This document shows positions 56,441 to 64,000 of a stretch of 64,000 bases of DNA, in pieces (position 1 is the first letter of the stretch; every line of letters begins with the position of its first letter). The notes beneath the pieces are model-generated. The model ran no database searches. It was not told the DNA's origin and saw only the letters and a program-made list of their open reading frames with translations. The position numbers were made by a program, and so were the translations under genes. Source of the stretch: Oxytricha trifallax (taxonomy: Eukaryota; Ciliophora; Spirotrichea; Sporadotrichida; Oxytrichidae); contig ARYC01019097.1 in the NCBI GenBank assembly GCA_000711775.1, forward strand, positions 1-64,000, in the 5' to 3' direction.

Positions 56441-58899
56441 TTTTTAAATATTAAAAATTAAAAAAGCATCAACATTAGAATATATAAAAAATTTGAAACT
56501 AATTTATATGGTTTTGAGAATCAAAAGAATAGAAAATTAATAGCATGCTTTATTTTTTGTATAATAATTAATGTGCTATAGAATAATAAATAATAATGTT
56601 ATTAAATATATATTTATGAAATACCTTGATTCTATTAAGAATTGAAATAATGAGTTAAGAAAATAATATATTGATTAAAGATTATGAGCTGATCAGAAAT
56701 TAAAATTGATTCAAACAATCTAGAAATACTAGTAAACTCATTAAACTTTTAGAAAAAAGCAATCTCTACCAATTAAAATTTATTTTTGGTCATTTCTAAA
56801 AAATATAACCAACAAGATATCAAAGACTCCTTAACCTACTACTAGTAAGTTTCATTATCAGTGATTTCTTAATTTTCATCTATTATTACCAATGTTTCCA
56901 TTTTTAAAAGAATCATAGGGTTTTTTATTTGTATACATAAATATTATAATATTGCAAATAAAATCTAATAAAATATGAAATTAGGGATTCAAATATATAT
57001 CATTACTTAAAGATCAAAGAGTAAGGATTATAATTTTTTTGGGAAACAAACTAACAATTATAATTGTTAAAGCAGAGACCAAATTACTTTAAAAATATTA
57101 AAATGTAATATTTATATTTAAAAAATATACTTTTGATATATTATTTACGTTGAAATATTTAAAAAATCACTTAAGAAATAAAATATTGATAAATGAACAA
57201 TTAAATTAAAACAATTTATATATTGATGTATATAAAATATTTAAGTAAAAATCATAGTATAATATGTATTGAGAGTATTTAAAAAATTAAAAATTGTAAA
57301 AAGGTATTTTAATCAAATTTAAGTTTTAAAAGAGTTGAAAAAGCGATAATAAATTTGCTATTTTAATAGGAAAATTATAATATATAAAATTTACAGAATT
57401 AATTAAAAACATAAATATGGAAAATATTATTCTGGATTAAATAATACCCAGAAATTTAATAATTGCTTTTATTCCATAAGTAAAGTTAGATGGTGTAAAT
57501 AGAAAATTAATGGAAAGTATTTTAAAACATAAAATATAATTAAGGAAAAATTTAAATGATTTTTAAGAAACATGAATTAGAGTGATCTTGCAATTCAAAA
57601 AATTTAGTAAAATTAAATAGAATTGTTTTTAAACAAAATAAAAAAAGGCGTTCATATAGTATAAAAAATTTAATTTCTATAGTTCCCACAAATCATTAAA
57701 TTCTGCTTCTTCAGAAGCTTCAAAAGCGTGAGAAGAAAGAAGAAATATTGGTGTTGGAAAAACTAAGATATAGAGATTTCATAGATTTAATAAATTTTGT
57801 AAAATAAAAAATGTTGCGTTCAAACCATTTTTGGCAAGGTAAAGGGGAAAAATATATTTTTAAAAATAAAAAAAAATAAATATCTAGCTCACCAAACACA
57901 AAGGTCAAATAAGGTACGGAGAGATAAATTTCATTATCAAAAGGTTTCTTCACAAAAAAATGCCTGATAAAAACAGGAAAGATGCAAAATTTATTAATTA
58001 GCAGGAATAACATAAAATAAAAATTAAAAAAATACTTTATCTTTAAAGAGCTACTTTATGAAATTGGTCTTGGACATTTTTGAACAAATTTACTCTTTTC
58101 TTTATTTAACCTATTTTTGGCAATGATTAATTTTTAAAATCTGAGAAAATATAACTATTATGATGTCTTTAATTCTCTACAAGACGAGGTATTTTTGAGT
58201 TCATTTGGATATTGTGAAATATGAGTTTTTGAAATTAAAGAAATTAAAAAAATCAATAAGTCATTTTTAAAATATCTCAAAATTCCCTAAAATTAATTAA
58301 ATTAAATTTAATATAAAATTTTATATAAAATATGAAGCAAAATATTCTAGTTGGAATTAATTATGAGATATAGATAATTTATTATTAAAATACTTTATAA
58401 ACTATTTGAAAGTTGTATGTATTTATTGTAAAATGAACTATTATATATTAAGTAATTTAATTATTGATGAATTTTATTTTTTTAGGAGGCTCAGGTCCGG
58501 GCAAAAATATATTTGCAAAAAATATTATAAATTAAATCTTTCGGTCACCCAACACTATGTTAAATTAGGGGACGTAGATCTCAATTTTTTTTTCTAAAAA
58601 TTTATTCTCCAAAAGATACGTTATAAACAATCATTTGTTTAGACATTATTTATGGATTTTTAAATAATATTCACTCTATCGAGATAGGGTTTTACTAAAC
58701 TTTACCATTCTTATTTTTTTAGAGGAACACAATAATAAGCAACTAGTCTCCATTACCAAGATTTCTTTAGCCCTACTTACTATTTGATTTGACTTAAGAG
58801 TTATGATTTCAGTTAGAGATCTGGTAAATATCTACTTTAGTAATGTTGTTTCATGGGGTGTATTATTTGTGTATTTATTGCAATAACCAATATTCATGA
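56441..58899. other. AT-rich DNA with a few gene-like scraps
   Basis: 57680-57740 (-) reads SSHAFEASEEAEFNDLWEL; 58480-58590 (+) reads RRLRSGQKYICKKYYKLNLS and VTQHYVKLGDVDLN. Both are short and lack boundaries. The rest is simple A/T. Confidence 0.3.
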
Positions 58900-59406
58900 A
58901 TATAAGTTGGTCTTTTTTACTTTAAACCTCAAAACATCAAAATTAATATTCATGATACTTATTGTACAATCAGTAGCTTTTTAAGATCACAAAATTAAGG
59001 GATCTAAACTTTTTAAACGGACATGAATTTATATCCCTACATTAATGGGGCTTACTATATGGATTCAACATATGCAGGGGCTTGGAGAGATAACTACTCC
59101 ATCCTTCTCGTAATATTGCAATATCTATCTGGAGAAAAATTCTAAGAAAGCATAAATAAACTGTAGTTCTGTTTTCAACTTGCATAAGAGCTGAATGATT
59201 CAGGCAGTATGACTAACTTTGCTGACATTTTTTATATTTTGGTTAAAGGGAACACAATTTAATTCCTACTTCAAACTAAATTATCCAAATTTTATTTAAT
59301 TAATGAATTTTTATATTATTCAATTCTAAATTTTCTCAAAAATATTTCTTATGAATTATTAATGGGCACTTCAATATTAAATTTAATATATAATTTTAAC
59401 TATTGA
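58900..59406 (+). CDS. Gene-like ORF, ATG form 127 aa
   Basis: Open after a TGA at 58897; ATG at 59023 gives MNLYPYINGAYYMDSTYAGA, WRDNYSILLVILQYLSGEKF, QESINKLQFCFQLAQELNDS, MTNFADIFYILVKGNTI, then an AT-rich hydrophobic tail to TGA at 59404-59406. The block 59030-59260 is GC-richer than its flanks with balanced residue use. Unknown family; among the better MDS candidates in the right third. Confidence 0.42.
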
Positions 59407-62040
59407 TTTATTGTTTTTTGTATTTATTAATTATATCATTTAATTTAGTAAATTCTCCTCATCTTTCAAAGCTTAATATACTTAAGATTTCTCTTTAGTT
59501 AATAAAAATAGCATTATATTTTTTTGCATCAATAAATTACTGAGTAAATTTTTTCTTTATAAAAAAATTTCATAGTAATTATAAATTCTTGAATCAATTT
59601 ATTTTTCCAAATATATATATAATACTTAAATATTTACACACAAATATATATAATGAGCAAGAAAAATAAAGGAAATATTATTTTTAATTGAATTTTATAA
59701 CTATAATGACTTTAAGCTGTTTTTTTTTTATATTTTGAAGAAAGTTTATCCTTTATTTACATGCAATATAATTATAAATTTAAACATTTTAATTTAATAT
59801 ATAATTAATTATGGTAACTTAACTTATTTCATGAATGCTTTAATATAGTAATTAACCCTAATAAACACTTAAATTTAAATTTAAGATATAATTAAATTTT
59901 ATCTTTAGCTTATTACAAGCAGATACCAATTATTATTATATGTTAAAATAAAGTATATAATGCTTAAATAATTAAAAATTAAATATTGATTATTTTTCTT
60001 AACTATTTTAAATGTTATAATATAGAAAACTATTGTATATAGGTAGAATAAAGTGATGCATTAGAATAGAGTGATGAATTAAGGGTAAAAAATAAATTGA
60101 TTTTTTAAGATTAGGACTTATGTTTATAATCACAGATGCTACTTGTAGATAGGATTTATTGTTATTTTTAAAATACATTTGTTATTTGGGTTTGTTGTTT
60201 GGGGAGTTGAATTCAAGTTTATTCGTTTTGAGAGAGTGTTAGTAATTTATGAGATCCTTATTAGATTAATTTATTTATTGTAAAATTAAATCGTCGGAAT
60301 CAAACTGTAAATTAAAGAGTTTGTTGAGAGTAAAGATTTAATAAGAATCCAAAAATAAATTAAATTTTCATTCATTAATAATTTTTTTAAAAATATATTT
60401 ATTTAGAGCCAATCAAATATTACTTTTTGTTACAATTGAGTCAGATATAGTAGTGGCTTGATAGTATTAATGTGCTCTAAGAGAAAACAAGCAAATATAT
60501 TTACTGAATGAATCGTTTTCTATAAGTGCAACTTTAATTATCTGAATATGTTAGCTTAATCATCAAATGTCACATGGCTAATTTTCACGGTCACAATTCA
60601 CTTACTTGTGAAAGCATACACTAATTACTAATATTTATTATTTTTATTATTATTTTTCATAAAAATAATAATAAACTTAACGAGTTAAGACTATATTTAT
60701 TTCTTTGAAGAAGTAACTTATAACATATAAATTTGTTAGAAGTAAATTTAATTATTATTAAGTTTTCTCGATTTCTAGTAATTCTCTTTCAAACCAATAA
60801 TTATTGCTTTTTATTTATATATTAGTGGTAACTTCTAATGAATTCAATACATTATTATTTTGGTTATTATTGAAACAATTTTTTATCAAAATTAAAATTT
60901 TTATTAGTTAATATAATTTTATTCATAAATTCGCTATCATTTGTAAAGTATGAGTTACATCATAATTTATTTATATTTTACTATTCTAAATAGATAATAA
61001 TTTTAATCATCTTACCTAAGTCTGTGATTAAAATTAACATTTAATATTTGTCGCTGAACTTATATTGAGTTGCCAAATTGGAAATTTAATAACTGTCTTT
61101 TTAATATTCAAAATTTCTCATCTATAATTGCATCTTTTTAATTGAGGAAGCAAGTTGCTATTTTTTCCAAATCAATTTTGCTTATGGTTTGAGTTTTATA
61201 GCTGCTTTTTAGGCCTTCTTTTTGTTCTGTTGGATATTATAAATTTGACTCCATATAAAATTAGTTAAGGCTGTTACTTCTAACATCATTTCAGTTATCG
61301 TTAATATCTTCAAGAGGTGATTCATAATAAATTAGTATAATGGTCAATTACTGTTTTAAGTAGTAGTAATCCCATTTAACTTAATGATTTCGACTAACAA
61401 GAAAAAAATATTTATTCTTATTACTTATTAAATTTAATAATTGTTCTTTAAGTTTTTATAGAATATAATGAAATATTAATAATTCAATGCAATATAGATA
61501 AAGAATATACATATTATACAAATGACGGAAGTGCATAGAATTACAAAATCCGCATTTATCCAATAAATTTTAGTTCTTTAAACACTTATTATGTGAATTA
61601 AACACAAGTTAATTAATTTATATTATACAATTCACTAATCATTTAAATTGCATTTTTAAGAATAAAATCATAATTATTAAATTTAAGATATTCATTGAAT
61701 TTTAATCATATAACTTTCTTTTTAAAATCAATTAGCTTTCTAGGTTGTACATATTTTATTTTGGAAAAAAATATTCACTCTCGAAATTTTGAAAAACATA
61801 AACACAATATATTTATACAAAATAAGACGACAATAAATTAAGGAGAAGTAGAGGGTTAAAAAGCTTTATTAATTAAAAGCTGTTATTAATATACGAGATA
61901 TTTTTTAAATTCTGCAAAATTTGAATTTTTATATTATAAAGTTTAGTAGATTCGAGTTAAGTTGAATTATTCATTTTTAAAAATAATTTATAATTAAAAA
62001 ATATAATTTAAATGAAAACATAATTAATTATTCTAATGAG
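59407..62040. other. AT-rich DNA, nothing supported
   Basis: Simple A/T sequence. 60420-60530 (+) reads LSQIQQWLDSINVLQEKTSK before TGA, too short to call. No repeats of note. Confidence 0.35.
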
Positions 62041-62235
62041 AGAGGATACAGCTTACCTTTTGTTGATTTACTATTATAAATTTTAGCAGTCTTGTCAAAT
62101 AATCATAAAGTTGCCATTTGGCAGGTGCTTATTAGCAAAGTGCCACTGAATGATTAAACTTATGAGGTCAATACTTATGGAAACTTTTTAAGAGACATGC
62201 TGTTTAATATTAACAATTATTCTTTCTTAATTTGA
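62041..62235 (+). CDS. Exon-like ORF, function unknown
   Basis: 65 codons ending in TGA: RGYSLPFVDLLLQILAVLSN, HKVAIWQVLISKVPLNDQTY, EVNTYGNFLRDMLFNINN. AATTTTAG at 62081-62088 and GCAGGTGCTT at 62121 could instead be splice sites. Downstream plus-strand stretches near 62390-62607, 62910-63178 (YKLKYTSGNKYQMVRMNKQF) and 63700-63989 may belong to the same locus. Confidence 0.33.
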
Positions 62236-63699
62236 GTTTATTATATATGGATATATATGTTCCACTTTGTATTTCGTCAGTAATAAATATATTGATATAA
62301 ATTGTCATTACACAAACAATGTAATGTTTAGTTATTTTTAATTATTCATTTTAAATTAGTAAAAGAGTATTTAAAATTATGATCTCTGCATGACTAAAAA
62401 ATCTTACTTAAAAGTTATGATAATATATTTAAAAGAATTATCTCAGACCAACTTACATTTATAAAAGAATAAATGCGGTTTTATTAATTCAAATAAATTC
62501 AAGGCAGAATTGTTCCTCTTCCTAATTTACTAGACTAACAATAAATTTGTTTCTTGACTCGATATTGGAGTAAAGCTATGATTCTGTTGTTTCTTATATC
62601 AAAATGATATCTAAGATATCTAAAAACTTAAATTAACTACATAATAGAAGCTTTAAAATATTTAATCCAAAAAAAATAATAATCATTTAAGGAAATCAAT
62701 TTAAAGAGTAATCATTAATTTTAAAAAAATTATCTTTATTTGCATAAATTAGATGAGAACAAGATAGCTTTTTAGTTACATTTTATAAATATGTTGGAGT
62801 TCTTATATGCTTACAAGAGTGATCATTTAACGACTATTATTATTATTATTTCACTTCCAAATTAATAATTAGTTTTATGAATTTAATGAAATAAAAAATG
62901 TATATTGATTTGTATTACTACATTATAAGCAACTTAATATTTTAACTAGTTAATACAGAACTTTATTTGCAATAAAATTATATTGAAAATTCTCTGCCTA
63001 AATATAAATTAAAGTATACTTCTGGGAATAAATACCAGATGGTGAGAATGAATAAGTAGTTTATATAATAATTAGACAAAAGTACCAAACAGTCTGATTA
63101 AAAAAAACAAAAAATAAATTTGAAAATTACATTTATTTAAATCTAGAAATTAAATATCAGTAACGTTTGAATTCTCAAGACGAACAATATACTTTCTTTC
63201 TGTTAATGATTGTATAATTAAATATATATTTTTATAATTATTGGCATTAAATATTCAATTTATATTCTTGATTTGTTCAATAAATTAAATGTTTAAGTAA
63301 TTTTAAAACTAAAAATAGTATTTCTTAATTTAGTACTTATTCATTCTCAGTAAAGCCCAAGAAATATTAATGAATTCTCTCCCCCACAAATCTTGTATTT
63401 TATCAAAGTTTAATTGATGTATGAGAATATTGAAGAATTATTAAGTGTAATGATTACTAATTTTTAGCAATAATGCTGTTAATTATGGCAATATTATTCT
63501 TAAATTTTATTAACGTTATTTAAAGTACTTAAAAAGCTTATATACTTGTAATATCTATGATAACTTATAAATATGAAAGGTTTAGTATTGTCTTATTATA
63601 TACAGGGGAAATTAAATTTACTACCTAATTGATAAGTTCAAATTTAATTAGATAATTTCTCAGTTAATGAAATATTTCATACTAAATCAAATTATATTT

Positions 63700-63989
63700 G
63701 TTTTAACAATTTATAAAGTATATCTTTAAACATAAAGCTATAAGGAAAAAATCTCAAAGCTAAAGTTCGAGTGAATAGTAGAAATAGAATAAATATAAAT
63801 AAGCCTTCATTATAAAGCATTTATGAAATTTTAAGAAAAATAGATGATTATATAAAGGAGTAATACTAATATGAATACTTTAAAAGATAAAGATGGTGGA
63901 GATCTATCACTCACAAAAAATGGAAATTACAAAAAACATATCTATCTTATTTATTTTATAAAGGACCTACTTGGTAAGAACAGTGACTT
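63700..63989 (+). CDS. Gene-like segment at the right edge
   Basis: Frame reads KNLKAKVRVNSRNRININKP, SIYEILRKIDDYIKEQYQYE, SITHKKWKLQKTYLSYLF, YKGPTWQEQ to TGA. A competing frame from ATG at 63871 (MNTLKDKDGGDLSLTKNGNY, then FIKDLLGKNSDLLEY) runs off the window. Only one can be right; the raised coding signal makes a real exon here plausible. Confidence 0.33.
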
Positions 63990-64000
63990 ACTTGAGTATA

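Noticed and set aside
1..64000. CRISPR array, rRNA, prokaryotic operons or ribosome binding sites
   Set aside because: No spaced direct repeats or rRNA-like sequence seen; the sequence is eukaryotic and ciliate in character.

Overview
The window looks like germline (micronuclear) DNA of a spirotrich ciliate of the Oxytricha/Sterkiella type. Four things point there: about 75-80% A+T; genes that open only when TAA and TAG are read as glutamine and TGA alone as stop; C4A4/G4T4 blocks inside the DNA; and several copies of TBE (telomere-bearing element) transposons. These have 78-bp inverted ends starting CAAAACCCCAAAACCCC, AAT target duplications and the three known TBE genes (p22, 42-kDa DDE transposase, 57-kDa zinc-finger/kinase). 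I infer the genus; no rRNA or tRNA is present to confirm it.

Layout. 1-2425: a TBE cut by the window edge, inserted in an older TBE transposase. 2990-5913: a small three-exon gene whose 2.2-kb second intron holds a fossil TBE, itself split by a ~400-bp inverted-repeat element. 6116-13395: an old TBE with diverged ends, carrying a complete younger TBE (9199-12998) inside its transposase. 14885-18468: four inverted repeats, one with apparently perfect 410-bp arms. 18469-29340: very AT-rich DNA with an exon-like ORF between two inverted repeats near 24-26.3 kb. 29340-29536: a TBE end fragment. 31074-31573: an inverted-repeat element with G11/C10 tips. 31950-43270: a larger TBE relative with kinase, DD34E transposase, p22-like protein and an extra coiled-coil gene, the last split by a complete 4,111-bp TBE1-like element (38367-42477). 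44-64 kb: AT-rich DNA with gene-like segments that could be macronuclear-destined pieces, germline-limited genes or decayed genes.

How the genes work together. TBE transposase, p22 and kinase form the coding kit of each element; TBE transposases are known to take part in developmental DNA elimination in Oxytricha. Most coding regions here carry single-base indels, from decay or from uncorrected long-read errors. Because only TGA stops translation and the DNA is AT-rich, open frames of 100-200 codons arise by chance. Outside the transposons and the three-exon gene, coding calls are therefore tentative and scored low.
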